This document shows positions 27,418 through 33,700 of a stretch of DNA of 33,700 nt, piece after piece; position 1 is the stretch's first letter; the number at the start of each line of letters is the position of its first letter. A program made the position numbers and the translations under genes. The stretch covers positions 1 through 33,700 of the IMG/VR virus record IMGVR_UViG_3300010157_000150. One strand, 5' to 3'. The stretch is from a virus. Under the pieces are notes generated by a model. It was not told where the DNA came from and searched no databases. It saw only the letters and a list, made by a program, of their open reading frames with translations.

Positions 27418-27429
27418 TGCAATGTACTA
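27418..27429 (-). repeat. AGTACT-type repeat, copy G
   Basis: TGCAATGTACTA (minus: TAGTACATTGCA), matching copy E in eleven of twelve bases. It overlaps the stop codon of the minus-strand gene ending at 27427 and lies 21 bp from copy F. Confidence 0.45.
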
Positions 27430-27675
27430 AGACCCCCCTACCCCTTTTTGGGTCCCCTCCCCCACCAAAGTTAATGGAGCGTCTGTTTCTATCCATAGCT
27501 TTGCGCCACATGGCCTAGGAGCCTCTGGGCGGTACACCATTCTTGATGGTCCATCTATAATGACCTCCATGCAGTATTTTACTTTACCGCCTTCTTCTAC
27601 CCTTACTACGGGTTCTTGGCGGTTGTGTTTTGCGTTTTGTTGGATGATGTTGCGGTTAATGTGTATGATCTTCAT
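27427..27675 (-). CDS. Hypothetical small protein
   Basis: An 82-residue protein from ATG 27675, chosen because AGGAGG lies seven nt upstream. The frame stays open to ATG 27771, but those extra residues are Arg/Ser-rich. Sequence MKIIHINRNIIQQNAKHNRQ, EPVVRVEEGGKVKYCMEVII, DGPSRMVYRPEAPRPCGAKL then WIETDAPLTLVGEG. Such short 'hydroxylation-of-nothing-known' type basic proteins with a C-terminal WIET segment occur as phage hypotheticals; no function is assigned. Last codons lie over a C/G-rich tract. Confidence 0.72.
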   Translation of the reverse strand: MKIIHINRNIIQQNAKHNRQEPVVRVEEGGKVKYCMEVIIDGPSRMVYRPEAPRPCGAKLWIETDAPLTLVGEGTQKGVGGS

Positions 27676-27954
27676 TGCGGCCCTCCTAAAGTGGAGAAAC
27701 CGCCAGAGTTTTCCCTGACGGCTTCTTGAGACCCGCCGACCGCGACGCGACCACAGTCCATTGTTCTCCATTAGCGGCTATACTTTACGGGTGGTAGACT
27801 TGACGCTGTTCTGCTTCGTTCTACCCAAGACGCGGAAACAGCAAAAACACGCCGCCCCGTAAACTTGTACATAGTAACTTCCACGCCTTACATCCGGACA
27901 TGGCATTTACCAAAGCTTGCCGCCCTGTATAGGGTGACAATAAAAAATTGTCAA
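27676..27954 (-). other. 279-bp gap with possible microprotein frames
   Basis: No gene of normal length is supportable. Two tiny minus-strand frames tile the gap with overlap-coupled ends: 27771-27872 (33 residues, MYKFTGRRVFAVSASWVERS..., GGAAG five nt upstream, ending TAATG onto the 27771 start) and 27672-27761 (29 residues, MDCGRVAVGGSQEAVRENSG..., GGAG upstream, ending ATGA onto the 27675 start). Base composition and length cannot prove either. Just after the stop of the next gene a hairpin TGACAAT AAAAA ATTGTCA (27935-27953) is present. Confidence 0.3.
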
Positions 27955-28191
27955 CTAACCGCAGACCATGCCGCAATAGCCCAGCGTATCGCTGTAGTGG
28001 CCTTCTTCTTCCCCATTTTCTTTCCACTCATACTTTGCCCGCCACGCCATGCACTTTGTACCAATGCATGCGCGGCCAGCTTCCAGCCCGTCATAAACAA
28101 GAACACGGTTGTTCATGCCCGAACCAACCGACATAGGGCATATTTTCTTGGCGGCTTCTACTTCCGTAATATAATGCGGCGCATTAGACAT
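27955..28191 (-). CDS. Conserved Cys-rich small phage protein
   Basis: A 78-residue protein: MSNAPHYITEVEAAKKICPM, SVGSGMNNRVLVYDGLEAGR, ACIGTKCMAWRAKYEW and YSDTLGYCGMVCG. The order 'ITE.EA....CP....C.G..CMAWR....GYCG' is a pattern I recognise from many proteobacterial phage genomes. The five Cys likely bind a metal, perhaps zinc or an Fe-S cluster. Function unknown. It is divergent from the metallophosphoesterase gene with a 76-bp gap. Confidence 0.82.
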   Translation of the reverse strand: MSNAPHYITEVEAAKKICPMSVGSGMNNRVLVYDGLEAGRACIGTKCMAWRAKYEWKENGEEEGHYSDTLGYCGMVCG

Positions 28192-28267
28192 TGCTTTTTC
28201 CCCAATTAGTGGTAATAAAACTTACACAGTTTCAAGGCATTATACGCCAAACAACGGGGAAAATCAA

Positions 28268-29206
28268 ATGCCAACACCTAAACTGTCTGTTGAAATTCTA
28301 ATTGAAACCCTCAAATTATTAGAAGCACATAACCGCAGACCAAGCATAGCAGCCAAGGCGGGTGGCATATCCCCCAATACATTTAACCATAGAATGAAGA
28401 TGGCGTTTGAAAAGTTTCCCAACGGATTAGACGATGTAAAAATAGACCGCCCTACTTCCGGATGGACCTACCCCCGCCTCAAAACAATTGAAGCACCAAG
28501 TACAAAATGGATCATAGGTTCTGATCTCCACGTCTGGGACGGTGACCCAACCCTCATCTACAAAGCTTTTGTTAAAGTAGCTAAAACCCTTAAAGTCGAT
28601 GGGATAATTTTAAACGGTGATATCATTGACGGGGCGCGAATCAGCCGCCACCCATCCATCCGGGGTTCCAAAGCCCCCAAGATTGAAAAAGAAATAGACA
28701 CCGCCAAGAAATGGCTCCGCCTCCTTCCCAATGCCAAATATAAACTGTGGACCCTTGGCAACCACGACGTCCGCATTGACAACTACATCGCCGCCAACGC
28801 CTCAGAACTGGACGGCTATATCCTATCCCTGCATGAACATTTTACGGATTGGGATTTCTCTTTTGCATTTGACATCAACGGGACGGAAGTCCGCCACAGG
28901 TTCAGGAGCGGAATCCATGCAGGATGGAACAATGCCCTACATGGCGGCATAAATATTATTACGGGCCATACGCACCAGTTACAGGTAACCGCTATGCGGG
29001 ATAGGCGCGGATCGCGGTGGGGCGTGGAGACTGGGATGATGGCGGACCCTACTGGTCCGCAGTTTCAGTACTCAGAAGGAACCCCGTCCCGGTCGCAGCA
29101 AGGGTTTGCGGTTATTTCGTATGATGAAGACGGGACAATGTTCCCACCGGAACTTTGTGAAATGATAAATGGCCGCCCCGTTTTCAGAGGCGACCACGTA
29201 TTCTGA
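28268..29206 (+). CDS. HTH plus calcineurin-like metallophosphoesterase
   Basis: A 312-residue protein. Residues about 5-45 (LSVEILIETLKLLEAHNRRP, SIAAKAGGISPNTFNHRMKM) form a helix-turn-helix. Residues about 80-290 form a metallophosphoesterase with every dinuclear-metal motif: GSDLHVWD (Asp86, His88), GDIID (Asp118), GNHD (Asn165, His166), GIHAGW (His217) and GHTH (His234, His236). Such phage enzymes may cleave nucleotides, nucleic acids or phosphate groups. The fused HTH suggests recruitment to DNA. Own transcription unit between two minus-strand genes; GGGG lies upstream of ATG. Confidence 0.88.
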   Translation: MPTPKLSVEILIETLKLLEAHNRRPSIAAKAGGISPNTFNHRMKMAFEKFPNGLDDVKIDRPTSGWTYPRLKTIEAPSTKWIIGSDLHVWDGDPTLIYKAFVKVAKTLKVDGIILNGDIIDGARISRHPSIRGSKAPKIEKEIDTAKKWLRLLPNAKYKLWTLGNHDVRIDNYIAANASELDGYILSLHEHFTDWDFSFAFDINGTEVRHRFRSGIHAGWNNALHGGINIITGHTHQLQVTAMRDRRGSRWGVETGMMADPTGPQFQYSEGTPSRSQQGFAVISYDEDGTMFPPELCEMINGRPVFRGDHVF

Positions 29207-29218
29207 TTAAGAAAAGGA

Positions 29219-29638
29219 TTACGCCTCTTCTTCTTCGTCCTCTTCGGAATCATCGCCCTCATCAGGGTACTCATATTCTACTTCGATTTCGACCAGCTTA
29301 TCCAAACCATCCTCGTCCTTAACAATTTTAAGGGCGGGGAGTTCAAATGCGGCGGCCATAAGGTCAAAGTCGTCCGCAACTTCTTGGAAGCTGTTGCCGT
29401 ATGGGGTGCAACCCTCATCCGACCAGAACTCAATCTCACCGTCGTCGTCGTAAAATACTTCACGGATGGTGTACGAATCTTCACTGAAAATTTCACCTTC
29501 AGTGGCGGATTCCATAATAACGCGGTAGTTCCAAGACATGTTATCGTTCCCTATGTTGAAAGAATCTGATGATATTGTAAACACTGGGATTTCTCCCAAA
29601 GTCCATTCAAGTGTAACGTTAGTCGCAGTCAAACCCAT
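29219..29638 (-). CDS. Hypothetical acidic protein
   Basis: A 139-residue protein from ATG 29638, chosen because AGGAGG lies five nt upstream; the frame is open to 29689. It contains MSWNYRVIMESATEGEIFSE, DSYTIREVFYDDDGEIEFWS, DEGCTPYGNSFQEVADDFDL and MAAAFELPALKIV, then a strongly acidic tail (DEGDDSEEDEEEEA). The W-N-Y-R-V, 'I.EV.YD.DG....W' pattern recurs in small phage proteins. The acidic tail resembles DNA-mimic or charge-repulsion tails, but no activity can be assigned. Confidence 0.75.
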   Translation of the reverse strand: MGLTATNVTLEWTLGEIPVFTISSDSFNIGNDNMSWNYRVIMESATEGEIFSEDSYTIREVFYDDDGEIEFWSDEGCTPYGNSFQEVADDFDLMAAAFELPALKIVKDEDGLDKLVEIEVEYEYPDEGDDSEEDEEEEA

Positions 29639-29685
29639 GAAAACCTCCTGTAAGGGGGACGATGCTACACTATACCAGATTCTCA

Positions 29686-29892
29686 TCACTTTGATGACGA
29701 TATTTTCTTCTTAGGGGAAAATTCTTCGCAAGTGCTGGTTTCAAAAGTCACCGCCGCCCTACGGATATCCCGCACAATATCCCCGGAAGATGGGTTAAAG
29801 TGGTCGTATAGGCGGTCATTTATAGGGTTCATGCAGTTAAAACCCATGTCTTGGGCATATACCCACTTACAATTAACGCAAATCTTTTCCAT
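29686..29892 (-). CDS. Small Cys-containing protein
   Basis: A 68-residue protein: MEKICVNCKWVYAQDMGFNC, MNPINDRLYDHFNPSSGDIV and a tail TFETSTCEEFSPKKK. CVNC, GFNC and TC give four Cys that could bind one zinc ion (ribbon type 'C.NC.......C..P'). This 'C.NC.......C.NP.....' pattern is common in phages. Its start shares TAATG with the coiled-coil gene upstream. Function unknown. Confidence 0.75.
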   Translation of the reverse strand: MEKICVNCKWVYAQDMGFNCMNPINDRLYDHFNPSSGDIVRDIRRAAVTFETSTCEEFSPKKKISSSK

Positions 29893-30356
29893 TATTTTCC
29901 TCCCGGTAAAACTTTTTCCAAAAATTCTTCATAATTTTTTAAAAGATTATTATGCGCCCGCTGAAGGCTTTCATGTTCCCGCTGTAACCTTTCATATTCT
30001 TTGGCGGCTCCCATCCAGCTTTCGCGGTAAAAATCCCGGCTTTCTTTGTATTCTTCAGGGTCAAGCCTGTCCAATTGAGATTTTAAATATTCATTTTCAG
30101 CGTATAGCTGCAACCCCAACGCCCCCGCTTGATCGCTTTCCCGTAGCCCCGCAATACGTACAGCACGTAAATTGATAACTTCTCTTTTAAGTTCAATAAC
30201 GGCCCGTGCTAATGATAGGCGGCCAGTTATCCAATACAAAACCCGCCAGAACCAATTGGTTTCACCTTCAACACGTATTGCAACGGACCACGGATCATAT
30301 TCCCTTGCTTCACGTAATTCTTTTAAATCAACAAGTCTTGGATATTCTTCACGCAT
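29892..30356 (-). CDS. Coiled-coil protein
   Basis: A 154-residue protein with a short N-terminal domain (REEYPRLVDLKELREAREYD, WFWRVLYWITGRLSLARAVI) and a long coiled coil from about residue 75 to 148 (LYAENEYLKSQLDRLDPEEY, KEYERLQREHESLQRAHNNL). One Trp-rich hydrophobic stretch (about 33-42) is too short for a confident membrane span. No ribosome binding site is visible. It heads a three-gene minus operon, divergent from the terminase operon. Confidence 0.7.
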   Translation of the reverse strand: MREEYPRLVDLKELREAREYDPWSVAIRVEGETNWFWRVLYWITGRLSLARAVIELKREVINLRAVRIAGLRESDQAGALGLQLYAENEYLKSQLDRLDPEEYKESRDFYRESWMGAAKEYERLQREHESLQRAHNNLLKNYEEFLEKVLPGGK

Positions 30357-30368
30357 GGAAGTAACTTT

Positions 30369-30383
30369 CTGAAAGCGTTTCAG
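30369..30383. promoter_or_regulatory. Inverted repeat upstream of terminase promoter
   Basis: CTGAAA GCG TTTCAG, perfect 6-bp arms, 5 bp upstream of the putative -35 of the terminase operon and between two divergent genes. Possible operator. Confidence 0.4.
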
Positions 30384-30387
30384 GGAC

Positions 30388-30415
30388 TTGCATTGTATTC
30401 AACTTTTAGTATATA
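30388..30415 (+). promoter_or_regulatory. Promoter of the terminase/portal operon
   Basis: TTGCAT (30388-30393), 16-nt spacer, TATATA (30410-30415), 25 nt before ATG 30441. This is the only obvious promoter for the late packaging genes in the window. Confidence 0.55.
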
Positions 30416-30440
30416 TACAAGACAAAGTTGGGGATTTTTT

Positions 30441-30905
30441 ATGCCAAAAACAACCTATGACAACCGTAAAGGAGCCGACGAGCCTAAACGGAAACATAAG
30501 ATTGATGACACGGAATTGGTCCGTAAGGCTATTATGGGCCTAGCTAAACAAGGTAAAACAATACCTGAGATAGCGGATATCATGGGTGTCAGCGCCTCCC
30601 ACCTTAAAAGCAAATACGCACATGAGTTGAAATGCGGCAAGGAAATTGCGGATGCTTTGGTGGCGGAAAATATCTACCAGCAAGCGATGAAAGATTCCCC
30701 CGCAGCTATGCCAGCCGCCATGTTTATTGCCAAATCCCGTATGGGCTGGCGGGAAAAAGAAGACCCCAAAGACAACCGTCCTAATATTGTGTTTGATTTT
30801 GGCAGCCTAACTTATGAGGAGCGGGCGGCTCTGCGGGAAAACCTTTTGCAAAAAGTACAACCGCAACCCCTGACCATTGAAGGTGAAGTATTAGAAGATG
30901 ACTGA
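30441..30905 (+). CDS. terS: Terminase small subunit
   Basis: A 154-residue protein placed directly before TerL, with which it overlaps by 8 nt. The N-terminal half carries an HTH: ELVRKAIMGLAKQGKTIPEI, ADIMGVSASHLKSKYAHELK. It is followed by the small-subunit-like AENIYQQAMKDSPAAMPAAM and FIAKSRMGWREKED. TerS binds the packaging site and recruits the large subunit. Start ATG 30441 follows GGGG; the frame is open upstream to 30393, which would run into the promoter. Confidence 0.88.
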   Translation: MPKTTYDNRKGADEPKRKHKIDDTELVRKAIMGLAKQGKTIPEIADIMGVSASHLKSKYAHELKCGKEIADALVAENIYQQAMKDSPAAMPAAMFIAKSRMGWREKEDPKDNRPNIVFDFGSLTYEERAALRENLLQKVQPQPLTIEGEVLEDD

Positions 30906-32493
30906 TGCTTTCCGGGCGGCCCACCTTGAACACGCCATTAAACAATACCCAGAGGACGCCCTTCGGGAATTGGACAGGCTGGACATGGAAGAGGACATGG
31001 TCCAGTTTGTTGAAAACGCTTGGAAGTATATTGACCCTAACCCTTACAAATACGGTTGGCATCTTGAAGCTATAGCTGAACACCTTCAGGCGGTTGCCCG
31101 TGGAGAAATCCGCCGACTGGTCATTAACGTTCCGCCCCGTACATCCAAATCATCTATGGTGTCCGTTTGTTTCCCCGCTTGGACATGGGCGCAATCCCAA
31201 ACTGGACCATTGTCTGGTCCACATGTGCAATTTCTTTTTGCCTCATACGCCCAATCTCTGTCCATCCGCGACAGCATTAAAACCCGCCGATTGATAGAAT
31301 CTCCTTTCTACCAGTCCTATTGGGGCCGCCATATGAAGATTACATCGGACCAAAACACCAAAGTCCGATTTGATAATGACAAAGGCGGCTACCGCCTTGC
31401 CACATCGGTCGACGGCGCTTTGACGGGTGAAGGTGGATCTATTATTGTGGTCGATGACCCGCACAACGCCAATGAGGTAGAATCCGATCTGGTCCGCCAA
31501 GGTACGTTAGACTGGTGGGACCAATCCATGTCCACCCGTCTCAACGACCCCAAAACGGGTGCATACATTGTAATTATGCAGCGGTTACATGAATCCGACC
31601 TTACGGGCCATGTTTTGTCCAAAGACCGGGGCGAATGGACGCATTTGTGCCTTCCAATGCGGTTTGAACCGGACCGCCAATGCATTACGCAATGGTTTGT
31701 AGACGACCGCGTAGAGGGTGAACTGCTGGTTTCTGAACGGTTTGGCGAGGCAGAAGTTGCATCCCTTGAAGCTGCACTTGGCCCGTTTGCCGCCGCTGGT
31801 CAGTTGCAACAACGCCCCCGTCCCAAAGGCGGCGGTATTATTAAACGCGACTGGTGGGTGTTGTGGGATGAAACTGTTTCCGGGCGGGAAGGCATGCCTA
31901 AGAATGTATTCCCACCATTTGAATACGTTATTGCTTCCCTTGATACGGCCTACACCACCAAACAAGAAAACGACTATAGCGCCATGACTGTCTGGGGCGT
32001 CTGGACCGACCGCCAAGATAACCGCCGCATCATGCTCATCCATGCTTGGCAAGAACGGTTGGAGTTTCCTAAACTGGTGTTAAAAGTTATTAAAGAATGC
32101 AATAATTTTAAAGTAGACAAGCTTTTAATTGAGTCTAAGGCGGCTGGAATATCGGTTGCACAGGAACTTAGAACCCACTTTTCCCGTGAAGATTGGGGCA
32201 TTCAACTTGTTGATCCGGGCCGTGGAGACAAGGTGGCCCGTGCTTATGCTATCCAACATTTGTTTTCAGAAGGCATGATCTACGCCCCCGACATGGAATG
32301 GGCGGAAATGGTTATTAGCCAGACCGAAGCGTTCCCAAAAGCCGCCCATGATGACTTGGTCGATAGCATGACCCAAGCACTAACTCATTTAAGACTCATA
32401 GGTTTTGCACAAAAACCCGTGGAGATAGTAGCGGAACGCACAGAAGGTATGCTATACAAGCCAAGTCGTAATCAACAATTGTACCCGGTGTAA
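30898..32493 (+). CDS. terL: Terminase large subunit
   Basis: A 531-residue packaging ATPase and nuclease. The ATPase has the variant Walker A PPRTSKSS (79-86, in VINVPPRTSKSSM), then FASYAQSLSIRDSIKTRRLI and Walker B IIVVDDPH (about 182-189). The RNase H-like nuclease has SLDTAYTTKQENDYSAMTVW with its first Asp near 349, LLIESKAAG (about 406) and AHDDLVDSMTQALTHL (about 482). It cleaves concatemers and drives DNA into the prohead through the portal encoded next. Overlaps TerS by 8 nt. This subtype with R-T-S-K-S Walker A is common in podovirus-like phages of Proteobacteria. Confidence 0.95.
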   Translation: MTDAFRAAHLEHAIKQYPEDALRELDRLDMEEDMVQFVENAWKYIDPNPYKYGWHLEAIAEHLQAVARGEIRRLVINVPPRTSKSSMVSVCFPAWTWAQSQTGPLSGPHVQFLFASYAQSLSIRDSIKTRRLIESPFYQSYWGRHMKITSDQNTKVRFDNDKGGYRLATSVDGALTGEGGSIIVVDDPHNANEVESDLVRQGTLDWWDQSMSTRLNDPKTGAYIVIMQRLHESDLTGHVLSKDRGEWTHLCLPMRFEPDRQCITQWFVDDRVEGELLVSERFGEAEVASLEAALGPFAAAGQLQQRPRPKGGGIIKRDWWVLWDETVSGREGMPKNVFPPFEYVIASLDTAYTTKQENDYSAMTVWGVWTDRQDNRRIMLIHAWQERLEFPKLVLKVIKECNNFKVDKLLIESKAAGISVAQELRTHFSREDWGIQLVDPGRGDKVARAYAIQHLFSEGMIYAPDMEWAEMVISQTEAFPKAAHDDLVDSMTQALTHLRLIGFAQKPVEIVAERTEGMLYKPSRNQQLYPV

Positions 32494-32496
32494 CCC

Positions 32497-33700
32497 ATGC
32501 CATTAGCACCTATGAACATTCGTCAGGTTCCCGTTTTGGGAAATTCATATGACGAATTTGACGCATTAGACATGGATATGACCGCTGATGGAGATGCGGA
32601 AGTAGAGGTTAATCCTAAATCTCCGTATGTAAAAGTTGAGTTGCCGGACGGTTCTGTAACTATTTCTTTTGGTGGTCAGCAAAAAACTGACGAAGAAGAT
32701 GGCGATTTCCATGAAAATTTGGCGATGCATTTGGACAATAGTTCTTTGGGCCAAATTGCCAGTGAACTTGTACGGCTAATTGAACAAGACAACGAATCCC
32801 GTCAAGAATTGCTTCAACAATATGTTATGGGCTTGGATTTGCTGGGAACCAAAATTGAATCGCCGCGGTCCAATGCGACAGACGGGTCGACGGCTGTTGA
32901 AGGACAAGCAACAGTTCGTCACCCACTTCTTTTGGAATCTATTGTACGGTTCCAAGCTAACGCCCGTGGTGAGTTACTCCCATCTGGCGGGCCTGTAAAA
33001 ATCCGCAATGACGGTTTAGACAGCGCCAACATCAATGCTCAGGCAGAAGCATTGGAAAAAGACTTTAACCATTATCTTACGGTCACGGCATCAGAATATT
33101 ACCCAGACACTGAACGCATGTTCTTTGCTTTGGGCTTTGGTGGGACAACTTTTAAAAAAGTTTATTATTGCCCAATTCGCCGCCGCCCTGTGTCAGAATT
33201 TGCCAGCATTCCAGAAGTTATTATTTCTAATGCTGAAACAACCGTATCCACGGCGCAACGCATTACCCACGTTATTAAGATGTCGCCAAGCACCTTAAAG
33301 CGGTTGCAGTTGGTGGGAATGTACCGGAACGTGCCTCTTTCGTCGGCTCAACCCCCTAAAAACAATGTGGTTGAGGACAAATTAGAACAATTAATGGGCG
33401 TTATCCCCCGCAATATGTCTAATACGGACAATCAGCCCCGTGAAATTTATGAGTGCTATTGCGAATTGGACCTTCCGGGTTATGAGCATGAGGATGATGA
33501 GGGACCAACGGGCCTCCAACTTCCTTACCGCGTAACCATTGACAAAACATCCTCTGAAATTTTGGAAATCCGTCGTTGGTGGAAAGAAGATGATGAGCAG
33601 TGTCTGCGTCGGCAAGTGTTTGTTGATTATATCTTCGTACCCGGCTTTGGTTTCTACGGTCTTGGCCTTTTACACCTTGTGGGTAACACGACGATGGCGC
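32497..33700 (+). CDS. Portal protein, N-terminal part (cut by window end)
   Basis: An open frame of 401 codons from ATG 32497 to the last base with no stop. The start is ACCC ATG directly after the TerL stop (3-nt gap). After an acidic N-terminus, LIEQDNESRQELLQQYVMGL and ESPRSNATDGSTAVEGQATV, RHPLLLESIVRFQANARGEL and FFALGFGGTTFKKVYYCPIR are typical of P22-like/podoviral portal proteins: the 'R....ATVRHP.L.E....FQA.A...L' block and 'GFGGT.FKK'. It forms the dodecameric ring at the packaging vertex. The rest of the gene lies outside the window. Confidence 0.88.
   Translation, partial: MPLAPMNIRQVPVLGNSYDEFDALDMDMTADGDAEVEVNPKSPYVKVELPDGSVTISFGGQQKTDEEDGDFHENLAMHLDNSSLGQIASELVRLIEQDNESRQELLQQYVMGLDLLGTKIESPRSNATDGSTAVEGQATVRHPLLLESIVRFQANARGELLPSGGPVKIRNDGLDSANINAQAEALEKDFNHYLTVTASEYYPDTERMFFALGFGGTTFKKVYYCPIRRRPVSEFASIPEVIISNAETTVSTAQRITHVIKMSPSTLKRLQLVGMYRNVPLSSAQPPKNNVVEDKLEQLMGVIPRNMSNTDNQPREIYECYCELDLPGYEHEDDEGPTGLQLPYRVTIDKTSSEILEIRRWWKEDDEQCLRRQVFVDYIFVPGFGFYGLGLLHLVGNTTMA

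Larger units (their letters stand above)
26958..27426. other. Gene-free palindrome-rich region (candidate origin or control region)
   Basis: 469 bp without a supportable gene on either strand. It contains about ten perfect palindromes (26976-27339), two of them present twice with identical cores and constant spacing, a C/G-rich long hairpin (27301-27339), and one AGTACT-type repeat inside (27386-27397) with another starting in it (27418-27429). Its left part (26997-27050) is A/T-rich. Such a cluster could be a replication origin with initiator sites, an operator array for an early regulator, or both. No DnaA box or recognisable iteron set was found. Confidence 0.55.

Noticed and set aside
26958-27426. 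CRISPR-like array
   Set aside because: The repeats are palindromes of different sequence, with unequal spacing and no spacers of constant length.
27776-27850. Possible tRNA in the gap before the Cys-rich gene
   Set aside because: No acceptor stem pairing or GTTCRA T-loop on either strand. No tRNA was seen elsewhere.
1-33700. Integrase, excisionase or attachment site indicating a temperate phage
   Set aside because: None is visible. The Cro-like and GcrA-like genes suggest a regulatory switch but do not show lysogeny, and part of the genome is outside the window.

Overview
The window is one contiguous piece of a tailed double-stranded DNA phage (Caudoviricetes). It carries terminase, portal, internal virion proteins, holin, endolysin and a full replication/recombination set, with gene-dense, overlapping operons on both strands. 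The layout looks podovirus-like: very large internal virion proteins and no tape-measure or sheath gene in view. A GcrA-type cell-cycle regulator, a GTA-type three-helix holin and the primase-helicase subtype all point to an alphaproteobacterial host. No integrase, excisionase, att site, tRNA or CRISPR array was seen. TerS, TerL and portal sit at the right edge and the distal virion genes at the left edge. The contig is therefore probably circularly permuted, with capsid and connector genes outside the window.

Layout: (1) 68-12560, plus strand, late genes: a virion-associated protein, a GNAT acetyltransferase, two giant virion proteins (one with a lysozyme-like transglycosylase domain, one ending in what looks like a polyvalent-protein domain), a membrane protein, holin and endolysin. 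(2) 12618-17781, minus strand, early genes: small conserved phage proteins, HNH nuclease, DUF736-like and DUF1367-like proteins, ERF annealase, YqaJ exonuclease, a PD-(D/E)XK protein and a GcrA-like regulator. (3) 17861-23211, plus strand: a Cro/YdaS-like regulator starting from a divergent promoter region, a DUF1064 nuclease, a replication protein, a chain of small genes including several microproteins too short for ordinary gene calling, and a zinc-ribbon plus TOPRIM/DnaB-type helicase pair. (4) 23397-24994 minus and 25165-25944 plus: accessory genes (GP88-like, DUF932) transcribed away from a shared promoter region. (5) 26154-28191, minus strand: small genes around a gene-free stretch of about 470 bp packed with perfect palindromes. 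(6) 28268-29206: an HTH plus metallophosphoesterase protein. (7) 29219-30356: three minus-strand small genes. (8) 30441 to the end: TerS, TerL, portal (cut by the window).

The most unusual content is non-coding. A cluster of about ten perfect palindromes (26976-27339) contains two different operator-like elements, each present twice at fixed spacing. A second repeat family (YAGTACT followed by TTYTCA or ATTGCA) recurs seven times in gene-free DNA around early promoters. Together they look like the switch or origin region of the phage. In coding DNA the notable points are a primase-helicase whose zinc-ribbon and TOPRIM/helicase parts lie in different frames, a conserved small gene embedded out of frame in the 3' end of the replication gene, a polyvalent-type domain fused to an internal virion protein, and related KDGG...GGR segments in consecutive virion proteins. 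All functional calls are from reading the sequence; no database search was possible.
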